From: MGIIa-L3 sp038150305
Lineage (GTDB): Archaea > Thermoplasmatota > Poseidoniia > Poseidoniales > Poseidoniaceae
NCBI GenBank assembly: GCA_038150305.1
Contig: JAYOTG010000023.1
Location: forward strand, 1 to 30,724
DNA: 30,724 nucleotides
Direction: 5' to 3'
Position numbers and translations under genes: made by a program. Under the pieces are notes generated by a model. It was not told the origin of the DNA and searched no databases. It saw nothing but the letters and a program-made list of their open reading frames with translations. Shown one piece after another: positions 23,767 to 30,724 of this stretch. How positions within the stretch are numbered: the stretch's first letter is position 1; each line of letters opens with the position of its first letter.

Positions 23767-24306
23767 TCAGACGAGGCCCTTCAGGTGCTCAGCGCCGCGC
23801 ACGAGCTTGGTCGAGCAGGGCGTGGGGAACTTCATGCTGGCCTTGCGGAGCGCGGACTTGGCCGTGAGGTAGTGCTCAGGCGTGGTCTGAAGGGTCAAAA
23901 CACGCTGACCGCGCTGCACGCGGGCAGCGGTGCCGACGTTCTTGCCGAAGGCGCAGCGCATGCCCTGAGACACACGGTCAGCACCCGCACCGGTCGCCTG
24001 CTTGTTTTCGCGCAGGACGTGGTGAGGGTAGGTGTGGACGCGGAGGGCGTAGCCTTGGGCGCCGGAGGCGTTACGGATGGTGGCGTTGCAAATCACACGG
24101 GCTGCTTCGAGCGCCGTGTGGCGGATCTGGCAGGCGTTGTCCGCGCGCAGTTCGAGGACGACGGGGAAGCCGCCGGTCTCAGCCGCACGGCGGTTGCCGA
24201 CGTGGAACTGCATGATACGGTTGTTGGGCACACCGCCGATGTACTTGCGGCGGGTGTACGCCGGACCCTTGACTTGGCGGTACATCTTCGCGGGCTTGCG
24301 TGCCAT
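23767..24306 (-). CDS. rpl10e: Large ribosomal subunit protein uL16 (archaeal L10e)
   Basis: uL16 supports the aminoacyl-tRNA site of the large subunit. The 179 residues start MARKPAKMYRQVKGPAYTRR and contain family landmarks QIRHTALEAARVICNATIRN, RVHTYPHHVLRENKQATGAG, ADRVSQGMRCAFGKNVGTAA, RVQRGQRVLTLQTTPEHY and KASMKFPTPC. The ATG at 24306 was chosen because GGAGGT lies six bases upstream and it gives the M-A-R-K-P-A N-terminus; the open frame extends 24 codons further upstream without homology. ABCE1 follows after 50 bases on the same strand. Confidence 0.97.
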   Translation of the reverse strand: MARKPAKMYRQVKGPAYTRRKYIGGVPNNRIMQFHVGNRRAAETGGFPVVLELRADNACQIRHTALEAARVICNATIRNASGAQGYALRVHTYPHHVLRENKQATGAGADRVSQGMRCAFGKNVGTAARVQRGQRVLTLQTTPEHYLTAKSALRKASMKFPTPCSTKLVRGAEHLKGLV

Positions 24307-24312
24307 AACGGA

Positions 24313-24350
24313 ACCTCCGAGCAACCTGCCGACCTGACCGCCGCTTATGA
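24313..24350 (-). promoter_or_regulatory. Promoter and ribosome binding site of uL16
   Basis: On the minus strand TCATAAGC (24343-24350) is a TATA box centred 41 bases before the ATG, and GGAGGT (24313-24318) lies six bases before it. The same TCATAA core and spacing are seen ahead of eL37 and, with one change, ABCE1. The divergent membrane-protein gene begins at 24421, so this 114-base interval serves both directions. Confidence 0.55.
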
Positions 24351-24420
24351 GCCCTCCGATGTGGAAATCGAGGGCCAACGGCGCGAAAAGGCTTGAGTGC
24401 CCGAGGCCTGTGGTCTGAAC

Positions 24421-25605
24421 ATGGCCTCCCGCCTTTCACGTCTTCTGGAGGAGGAGTCCGAGCACCAATGGCTTGCCATTGGCCTCTTCACCCTGTTCGC
24501 CCTCGCCGGTGGCTGGGCGGTGAGCGCAACAGGAACCCTTTCCTCGCTGAGCGACGCGCCCGTCACCGCGGCCTGGCACGGCCACGATGTCATCGATGTG
24601 GCGATGATCGACGCCGACTGGGACCTTGCACACGTCGGTATTGTGGTCAACGAACAAGGCCCGTTGCTGTACATTCAGCACACGGAAGGAGAGGGTGGCG
24701 TGACCATCATCAGCGAAACCAACGTGCCAGAGCGCCTCCTCAAGGCCGACGATGGCGTGTGGTGGGACGCCGGCAACGGTGTCCTGCGGGGCTATGCAGA
24801 AACCGGTGACCAGCCCTACAAACAAACCCTCTCCGGACTCGAATCCGGCCACGCCATTGACCTCGTTCAGTCCAGCACCACCACCGCCGTCCTCGGTTGG
24901 TTGCTCGTGCAAGACGGCCAGAGCACATCGGCGGTGGCCTACGACGGACTTGGCTCTGAGTTCACCGCAGTGTCCTCACCTGAAGGTGTGACGTGGACCC
25001 ACCTCGAGCGTCTTGACGAGCGGCATTTGGCCGCCATTGGATGGCGTGCATCGACGGCACCGGGGCAAAACCCGGCCCAACCCGAACGGCAGGCCGCCAT
25101 CAGCCTGATTCAAATCGACGACGGGACGATGGTGCTCCTCGAGACCTTGAACGGCCCTGAAGGCAGCGTGCACACCGCGCTTGCAACCGCGGACGAGACG
25201 GTCTTGGTGGCCACGCAACAGGGCGCCGTGCTGGTGGGTTCCGATGCCGAAACCACGAGCATTGACGTCACGTCCAGCGCCGCGATGGTCGCCGAAGACG
25301 GCAGCCTTTGGTTCGCGGGCGGCGCCGACAGCACAGTCATGCCGAAGTGGGTGGACGGGGCGCTCCACAGCGAGCGGTTGGCCGCTCCGCTCGGCCTTGC
25401 TGTGACCGACTCGGAAAGCGACGGTCACCGCTGGATCCTCTTCGGTCTCGAGGGGGCGGGGACGCACGCAGCGCTCGTGCTGGACGCGGATCACAGCGCT
25501 TCCATGCTCAGCGGGCGTGGCTTCCTGAACTTGCTCTTCCTTGTGGTCGGAACCGCCTGCATCATCGGCTTGGCAGGAACGTGGTGGCGCCAAGCCACCG
25601 CCTGA
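24421..25605 (+). CDS. Membrane-anchored beta-propeller-like protein of unknown function
   Basis: Not recognised. The product is 394 aa from the ATG at 24421; an upstream GTG at 24397 is an alternative. An N-terminal anchor (WLAIGLFTLFALAGGWAVSA) and a C-terminal helix (FLNLLFLVVGTACIIGLAGT) bracket about 320 residues of repeated short strands, for example VIDVAMIDADWDLAHVGIVV, AVLGWLLVQDGQ, TALATADETVLVATQQGAVL and HRWILFGLEGAGTHAALVLD. This fits an extracytoplasmic propeller tethered at both ends. No enzyme motif or metal-binding pattern was seen. It resembles the soluble propeller at 10056-11513 in repeat style but not in detail. It is divergent from uL16 and 75 bases ahead of mutS. Confidence 0.7.
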   Translation: MASRLSRLLEEESEHQWLAIGLFTLFALAGGWAVSATGTLSSLSDAPVTAAWHGHDVIDVAMIDADWDLAHVGIVVNEQGPLLYIQHTEGEGGVTIISETNVPERLLKADDGVWWDAGNGVLRGYAETGDQPYKQTLSGLESGHAIDLVQSSTTTAVLGWLLVQDGQSTSAVAYDGLGSEFTAVSSPEGVTWTHLERLDERHLAAIGWRASTAPGQNPAQPERQAAISLIQIDDGTMVLLETLNGPEGSVHTALATADETVLVATQQGAVLVGSDAETTSIDVTSSAAMVAEDGSLWFAGGADSTVMPKWVDGALHSERLAAPLGLAVTDSESDGHRWILFGLEGAGTHAALVLDADHSASMLSGRGFLNLLFLVVGTACIIGLAGTWWRQATA

Positions 25606-25653
25606 GCACGGGCCTTCGGGCCTTCGCCACCTTCATGTGCCCCCGTCCGTGCT
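25605..25653 (+). terminator. Inverted repeat between the propeller-like gene and mutS
   Basis: AGCACGG (25605-25611) pairs with CCGTGCT (25647-25653) directly after the stop codon of the upstream gene. An inner GGCC-TTCG-GGCC hairpin lies at 25611-25622. There is no strong T run, so it may be a weak terminator, an RNA-processing structure or a chance product of high GC. The mutS ribosome binding site (GGAGG) lies just downstream. Confidence 0.3.
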
Positions 25654-25680
25654 GAACAGGCCTGACTCGGAGGCACGGCC

Positions 25681-28317
25681 ATGGCGAAGCGCACGATGAT
25701 GGACCAGCACGCCGAATTGAAGGCGGCGCACCCCGACACGGTCCTCTTCTTTCGCATGGGCGATTTCTACGAACTGTTTCACGACGATGCTGAGGTTGGC
25801 GCGGACGTGCTGGGGTTGACCCTCACCGCGCGAGACAAGGCGTCTGGGACCCCAATTCCGATGGCAGGCTTCCCGTGGCATCAACTGGAAGAGCAGCTCC
25901 GAATCATGCTGCGAACCGGCCGGAAAGTGGCCGTCGCCGAACAGGAGGAAGAGCTTCGCGAGGGCGCGAAACTGCTGGAGCGTGTCGTGACCAGGGTCTA
26001 CACACCGGGATCGCTGTACGAAGAGGGCTTGCTCGAGACGGAGCAAGCGACCGTGCTCGCTGCCGTGGTTGAAACGTCGGGAACCCTCGGACTCGCGGTG
26101 CTCGATGCCGCATCAAGTTCGGGCCAATGCATGCAATTCGAAGGGCAAGACCGCTGGTCGCGCTTGCACGACGAACTGCTGCGCTGGTCACCGAGCGAAT
26201 TGGTGGTCAGGAAGGCCTTGGCCGCCAACGCATCGTTTGGTGGGCTCGTGGGCGATCTCCCACAGACCGTCATTTCGCAGCATGCCTGCACCTCAAAGCG
26301 AGGCAAGGCCGGCCTCTGCGCTGCTCTCGGCGTGGCAGATTTGGGCCACCTTGACCTCGATGCGTCTGCGATGGCCCTAGATGCTGCAGGGCTCGGGGTC
26401 GATTACCTCACCACCATGCTGCACGCCAACGTTGCCCTGGTGGACCTTGACGTGGCGGAAGACCATGGCGCCATGGTGCTCGATCGCACGACCTTGCGCA
26501 ACCTGGAAGTCATCAGCACCTTGGCAGGCGAGCATGAGGGCTCACTTTTGGCCGCTGTCGGTCGATGTCGAACGGCCATGGGCCGACGACGCCTCAAAGC
26601 ATGGCTGCTTCGACCGTTGAACGACCTGTCGGCCATGGCTGCTCGCCACGATGCGGTCGCGGCCCTTGCGCGGTCCTCCCGGCGCCTTGAGGCCCTGCGT
26701 GTGGCCCTGACGGGCATGCGTGACCTGGAACGCTTGGCCACCTTGGCCGGCCACGGCCGAGCAAACGCCCGGGACCTGGTCGCGACCGCGATTGCGCTGG
26801 AACGCCTGCCTGCGGTCGAGCGGGCCTGCAACGACACCGAGGACCCTCTGCTCGTGCATTTGGCCGAAGGCTTGTCCAGCCTGAACGAATTGGGTGACCA
26901 AATCGGAAGAACGCTGGTCGACACCCCTCCGCTGACGCTTCGTGAAGGGGGCTTGCTTCGCGACGGCATCGACGAAGAAGTCGACCGTTTGCGCACGATC
27001 ACCAACGAAGGCACGGCGTGGTTCCAAGCCTACGAAGCCCAACTTCGGGAATCCCTCGCCATCCCGAGCCTCAAGGTGCGGCAAAACAGGCAGATTGGGT
27101 GGTTCATCGAAGTGACGCGCACTCACCTTGAGAAGGTGCCAGAAACCTTCACGCGCAAGCAACAGATGACCAACGGGATGCGTTTTGTCACCGAGGAGTT
27201 GCTCGAGCGAGACGACGCGCAGCTGACCGCAACAACGCGCGTCAGGGCCCTCGAATACGAGCGCTTCGTGGAGCTTCGACGTGCCGTCGCCGAGCATGCG
27301 CGCACCCTGTCGATGCTCGCCTCTCGCGTGGCCTCCATCGACGTGCTGCACGGCTTTGCAGTCGTGGCGCGCGAGCGCAGATGGACGCGCCCTGCGGTGG
27401 CGAAGGGCGGAGATTTGGTGCTGAAAGGTGCGCGTCATCCGGTGCTGGAACGGAACCCGGGCTACGTACCAAACGACCTGATCTTCGACAAGAAGCGTAG
27501 GCTGCTCCTCATCACCGGACCAAACATGGGCGGGAAGTCCACCTACCTGCGGACCGCGGCTTTGGTCACGCTCCTTGCACAAGCAGGCAGCTTCACACCT
27601 TGCGACCAAGCGCGCATTGGCTTGGTCGACCGCATTTTCACGCGGGTCGGCGCAAGCGATGACCTCCTGCGTGGTCGTTCCACCTTCATGATGGAGATGA
27701 TCGAGGTCGCGCACATCCTTCGGCGTGCGACGCCCGATTCCTTGGTGTTGCTTGACGAGATTGGACGTGGAACCTCCACCTTCGATGGCCTGTCCATCGC
27801 GTGGGCGGTCAGCGAAGACATCGCCCGGCGTTTGGGCTGTCGAACTTTGTTCGCAACGCATTACCACCAACTCATCGGCCTCGAAGGCGACGTGCCGGGC
27901 GTGGTCAACGTGTCCGTTGGCGTGGCGGAGGTCGACGGAAACCTTCGATTCCTCCACACCGTCGAGGACGGGCCCTGCGACGATTCCTACGGTGTACGCG
28001 TGGCTGCCCTCGCTGGCTTACCTCAACCCGTCATCGAGCGGGCCGGTGACCTGCTTCAATTCCTTGAACGCCAGGCCGAGGGCGCCAAGGCTGGAGGTGG
28101 CGGCCAACCCGGACGACGCCAGGAAGGTCAGTCCAGCCTGATGCGCTACTTCGCAGCCGCCAACACGGCACCTGCGTCCGAGCCCGCGATGACCTCTGCA
28201 CAACGAGAGGTCCTCGATGCCCTTTCCAACGTTGATCTTGATGACATGAGCCCTCGGCAGGCCGCCGAGTTTGTCGCACGCCTCCATGATCGACTCGAGG
28301 AGGGATCGAATGAGTGA
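25681..28317 (+). CDS. mutS: DNA mismatch repair protein MutS
   Basis: MutS binds mismatches and small loops and recruits MutL. The 878 residues have the usual full MutS1 length and order: mismatch-binding domain with FFRMGDFYELF (the F-x-E wedge, about residues 22-32), connector, core and clamp domains (SLKVRQNRQIGWFIEVTRTH), then the ATPase with Walker A GPNMGGKSTYLRT (about 613), Walker B and D-loop DEIGRGTSTFDGLSIAWA (about 692), and TLFATHYHQL. A linker and the C-terminal helix-turn region (NVDLDDMSPRQAAEFVARLH) follow. The ATG at 25681 has GGAGG upstream. It overlaps mutL by eight bases, so the pair is translationally coupled. Confidence 0.98.
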   Translation: MAKRTMMDQHAELKAAHPDTVLFFRMGDFYELFHDDAEVGADVLGLTLTARDKASGTPIPMAGFPWHQLEEQLRIMLRTGRKVAVAEQEEELREGAKLLERVVTRVYTPGSLYEEGLLETEQATVLAAVVETSGTLGLAVLDAASSSGQCMQFEGQDRWSRLHDELLRWSPSELVVRKALAANASFGGLVGDLPQTVISQHACTSKRGKAGLCAALGVADLGHLDLDASAMALDAAGLGVDYLTTMLHANVALVDLDVAEDHGAMVLDRTTLRNLEVISTLAGEHEGSLLAAVGRCRTAMGRRRLKAWLLRPLNDLSAMAARHDAVAALARSSRRLEALRVALTGMRDLERLATLAGHGRANARDLVATAIALERLPAVERACNDTEDPLLVHLAEGLSSLNELGDQIGRTLVDTPPLTLREGGLLRDGIDEEVDRLRTITNEGTAWFQAYEAQLRESLAIPSLKVRQNRQIGWFIEVTRTHLEKVPETFTRKQQMTNGMRFVTEELLERDDAQLTATTRVRALEYERFVELRRAVAEHARTLSMLASRVASIDVLHGFAVVARERRWTRPAVAKGGDLVLKGARHPVLERNPGYVPNDLIFDKKRRLLLITGPNMGGKSTYLRTAALVTLLAQAGSFTPCDQARIGLVDRIFTRVGASDDLLRGRSTFMMEMIEVAHILRRATPDSLVLLDEIGRGTSTFDGLSIAWAVSEDIARRLGCRTLFATHYHQLIGLEGDVPGVVNVSVGVAEVDGNLRFLHTVEDGPCDDSYGVRVAALAGLPQPVIERAGDLLQFLERQAEGAKAGGGGQPGRRQEGQSSLMRYFAAANTAPASEPAMTSAQREVLDALSNVDLDDMSPRQAAEFVARLHDRLEEGSNE

Positions 28318-30205
28318 AGGGCGGATTCAGCAACTCGATGACCTGACCATCGGCCACATCGCGGCCGGTGAGGTCGTTGAGCGGCCGGCTCAGGTCGTGA
28401 AGGAATTGCTCGAGAACAGCTTGGACGCAGGCGCGAGCCACATCGACGTGACCGTCGAACGCGGTGGCTTCGACGTCATCCGCGTCAGCGACGACGGACG
28501 TGGCATCCACCCTGACGACCTCATGCTGGCCATGGACCGTCACGCCACGTCAAAACTGACCAAGCGTGAAGACCTGGCCGCCATCCACACGATGGGCTTC
28601 AGGGGCGAGGCCCTGGCCTCGATTGGCGTGGTCAGCGAATTGACGCTCCAAAGCAGGCAGGAGGGCATGGAAGCCGCCGAACTTCACATGCGTCACGGCC
28701 GCAAAGGCACCGTCGAACCGAGCGGACGGGGTCGTGGAACCACGGTCACCGTCTCCGGTTTGTTCGCCAACGTTCCGGCACGTTTGGCCTTTCAGCGAAG
28801 GCCACAGACCGAACACGCCCGCATCGTGGACGTTGTCGTCGCGCACGCCCTCGCCCATCCAGAGGTCGGATTCCGTCTCGAACTCGACGGTCGCGTGGCC
28901 CTTGACGTGCCCGGAACCCACGACGATGAGGACCGCCTGCATGACATCCTTGGCCAAAAAGCAGGGGACCTGTTGACCTTGAGTGCCCCAGAAGAGGACG
29001 AACAAGCCCCCGGTGACGAGCGGTGGAGCGGCTGGATCAGCGCCCCCGACATCACGAGAGGAAAGGCGGATGACGTCCACGTGCTCATCAACGGCCGACC
29101 CATCGCCTCAGGGCCATTCCAACAGGCCCTCCGGCGAGGCTACCGCACCCGATTGATGGTCGGACGTCACCCCGTGGCCGTGCTTCACCTGACCTTGCCC
29201 GCTGAGGAGGTTGACGTCAACGTCCATCCCACCAAGAGCGAGGTACGGCTCAAGCATGCATGGAGGGTCTTGGAGCGCCTTGAGCGTGCTGTGGCGCATA
29301 CCTTGAGCAGCGTCGCCACGAAACCCGAGGGAGCAGGAGCTATTCCTGAGCTCGCGGGATTGGACCACACCTCGCAACAGGAGTTGCCCGTGGAAGAAGC
29401 CCTGCCGCCTTCAGCGCCCGCTTGGGCAGCAGCGGCAGGCATGGCCCTTGACCCTGAGCCTGAACCCGCGCCTCAGATCGTCGAAGAAGACCTTGAGCAA
29501 GTCACCTTGCCTGGCCTCTCGCCAACGCCGGTGGCGCCTGCCTTGTCTTCGGCCGAACGTGACCTGCATCGCCATGCAGGGGGAACGTGCAACCTTGCCG
29601 GTGAGCCTGCCCTTGAGGGGGTCCTCAACGACCTTCCCGACATGGTGCCGCTCGGTCAATTTGCGGACACCTACATGCTGGTGGAAGCGGGAGAAGCGCT
29701 GCTTCTGGTCGATCAGCACGCTCTCCACGAACGCATCCGGTACGAACGCTTGCGCCATGACGAGGCGTTGTGGGAGGGCCAGCGACGCTTGGTCCCCGTT
29801 CCGCTCGACCTCGATGCGAGGACCGTTGAACGGGTTCGGGCCGGGCGAGAGCGCTTGGCGTCCGTCGGGTTCGAGCTTGAAGAGCATGAGACGGGATGGC
29901 ACATGGTGGCCGCGCCACGTCTGTTGGGTGACGATGCAGAGGCCTTCCTCCACGACCTGCTTCAGGACGTGGACGAGGACGGTGCTCCGCTCGAAACCGT
30001 CGAGCGGCGCAAGGACCACCTCGCGTTCATGACCGCGTGCCGTGGTGCCGTCAAAGCGAACCACGAACTCACGAAGGCAGAAATGCGCCGACTGCTCGAT
30101 GACATGCGACGCATCCCGAATCCGTGGGCATGCGTCCATGGACGGCCGACGGCGCTGCGTTTGGACCGGAGGGCCCTCGACCTGCATTTCGGCCGAGAAG
30201 GCTGA
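28310..30205 (+). CDS. mutL: DNA mismatch repair protein MutL with endonuclease motif
   Basis: MutL couples mismatch recognition to strand incision. The 631 residues open with the GHKL ATPase: VVKELLENSLDAGA, DDGRGIHPDDL, HATSKL, GFRGEALASI. A transducer domain and an acidic proline-rich linker follow. The C-terminal domain carries the nicking-nuclease motif DQHALHERIRYE, matching DQHA-x2-E-x4-E at residues 468-479, plus ACRGAVKANHEL (about 576) and CVHGRPT (about 608), which complete the metal site. It is therefore the nuclease-active type found in organisms without MutH. The ATG at 28310 has GGAGGGAT upstream and overlaps the mutS stop. It ends one base before the convergent aroA. Confidence 0.97.
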   Translation: MSEGRIQQLDDLTIGHIAAGEVVERPAQVVKELLENSLDAGASHIDVTVERGGFDVIRVSDDGRGIHPDDLMLAMDRHATSKLTKREDLAAIHTMGFRGEALASIGVVSELTLQSRQEGMEAAELHMRHGRKGTVEPSGRGRGTTVTVSGLFANVPARLAFQRRPQTEHARIVDVVVAHALAHPEVGFRLELDGRVALDVPGTHDDEDRLHDILGQKAGDLLTLSAPEEDEQAPGDERWSGWISAPDITRGKADDVHVLINGRPIASGPFQQALRRGYRTRLMVGRHPVAVLHLTLPAEEVDVNVHPTKSEVRLKHAWRVLERLERAVAHTLSSVATKPEGAGAIPELAGLDHTSQQELPVEEALPPSAPAWAAAAGMALDPEPEPAPQIVEEDLEQVTLPGLSPTPVAPALSSAERDLHRHAGGTCNLAGEPALEGVLNDLPDMVPLGQFADTYMLVEAGEALLLVDQHALHERIRYERLRHDEALWEGQRRLVPVPLDLDARTVERVRAGRERLASVGFELEEHETGWHMVAAPRLLGDDAEAFLHDLLQDVDEDGAPLETVERRKDHLAFMTACRGAVKANHELTKAEMRRLLDDMRRIPNPWACVHGRPTALRLDRRALDLHFGREG

Positions 30206-30206
30206 C

Positions 30207-30724
30207 TCAAGGCGGGACCATGCAAGGTTCCGCCACCAAGCCGCTTGGCGCAAGGCGCTCGAGGAAGAACGGGTCGGCGACCCGGTGCAGGTGAGGCCCA
30301 ATGACCTCGCCGCCGACCGAAGCAGCAAGGCAGGTGGCGGTCATCATCAGACGGTGGTCTTCCTTGGAATCAAGGCGCGTGGTCGGCGCCGATGGTCGCT
30401 GCCCCCCGGGCACCTGAACGCCGTCTTGTGTGGCCTCGATGTCGAGTCCGAAGGCGCGCAGCAGGTCCACCGTGCTCTGGATTCGGTTCGATTCCTTATG
30501 CGCTGCGTGGGGCGCCCCGTGCAGCCGTCCACCTGGCCCCAACGCAAGCAGGGCCGCGAGTGGTGGCAGCAAGTCGTTGGCGTCGCACAAGTCGATCTCC
30601 AGCGGGGCTTGTGCGGTCGCGGTGGGCGTCAAAGCGCCCTCGTCGGACCAAGCGACGCCCAGCGCCGGGGCAAGGTCGGCAAGAAGGTCGCAGCCGAGCG
30701 CGTCCTCCGGGCTTGGCCATCGGT
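30207..30724 (-). CDS. aroA: 3-phosphoshikimate 1-carboxyvinyltransferase (EPSP synthase), 5' part outside the window
   Basis: EPSP synthase joins shikimate 3-phosphate and phosphoenolpyruvate in the shikimate pathway. Only the C-terminal 171 or so residues are present, and the frame is open through the right edge. Visible motifs are the catalytic-Asp segment LCDANDLLPPLAALLAL, HKESNRIQSTVDLLRAFGLD (family K-E-S-D-R, here with N for D), and SKEDHRLMMTATCLAA with the D-H-R motif. The usual final K-S-F-P-x-F-F reads RVADPFF, an unusual form. These differences fit a divergent archaeal enzyme. An internal TTG at 30630-30632 is not a start, because family sequence continues upstream of it. Confidence 0.9.
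   Translation of the reverse strand, partial: RWPSPEDALGCDLLADLAPALGVAWSDEGALTPTATAQAPLEIDLCDANDLLPPLAALLALGPGGRLHGAPHAAHKESNRIQSTVDLLRAFGLDIEATQDGVQVPGGQRPSAPTTRLDSKEDHRLMMTATCLAASVGGEVIGPHLHRVADPFFLERLAPSGLVAEPCMVPP

Noticed and set aside
26542..27957. A 471-codon open frame on the minus strand
   Set aside because: It is antisense to mutS, and the protein is compositionally biased and unlike any family.

Overview
This is a gene-dense, GC-rich window from an archaeal chromosome. The core genes are archaeal: eL37, eL42/L44e, eS27, aIF2-alpha, Nop10, a PAC2 protein, uL16/L10e, ABCE1 and an archaeal-type triosephosphate isomerase. Shine-Dalgarno sites of the GGAGGTGA type and TATA boxes of the TCATAA type precede several starts. 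MutS and MutL in a high-GC euryarchaeal-like background, together with many membrane and propeller proteins, suggest a marine planktonic euryarchaeon of the Poseidoniia (Marine Group II) kind. That placement is an inference from gene content and composition and was not tested by phylogeny.

Layout from left to right. (1) Positions 1-2815 carry central metabolism: the succinyl-CoA synthetase beta subunit (minus strand, cut by the left edge), a divergent sugar-nucleotidyltransferase, and triosephosphate isomerase. (2) Positions 2782-8270, all minus strand, read PrsW-like membrane protease, DUF92 membrane protein, a large membrane protein with a thioredoxin-like domain, and a small RecB-family (PD-(D/E)XK-like) four-cysteine protein. 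(3) Positions 8373-14012, minus strand, read purF, a ThiI homologue whose PP-loop is destroyed, an intracellular beta-propeller protein, and an ALDH4A1-type pyrroline-5-carboxylate dehydrogenase. (4) Positions 14071-18334 hold eL37 and two membrane proteins on the minus strand, then the conserved archaeal block L44e-S27e-aIF2alpha-Nop10-PAC2 on the plus strand, a tRNA-Ser(CGA), and a small ubiquitin-like sulfur carrier ending in Gly-Gly. (5) Positions 18323-24306, minus strand, hold uL16, ABCE1 and two tandem paralogues that fuse a RecB-like nuclease domain to RPA-like OB folds. (6) Positions 24421-30205, plus strand, hold a membrane-anchored propeller-like protein, then mutS and mutL with overlapping ends. 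The C-terminal part of EPSP synthase (aroA, minus strand) closes the window.

The best candidates for something undescribed are the tandem nuclease-OB fusion pair (18323-21901), the ThiI pseudoenzyme in the purF operon (11510-12472), and the third RecB-like protein, which keeps its Fe-S-type cysteines but has no recognisable catalytic acids (2782-3621). No CRISPR array, insertion sequence or prophage was seen. No gene-free stretch exceeds about 110 bases.
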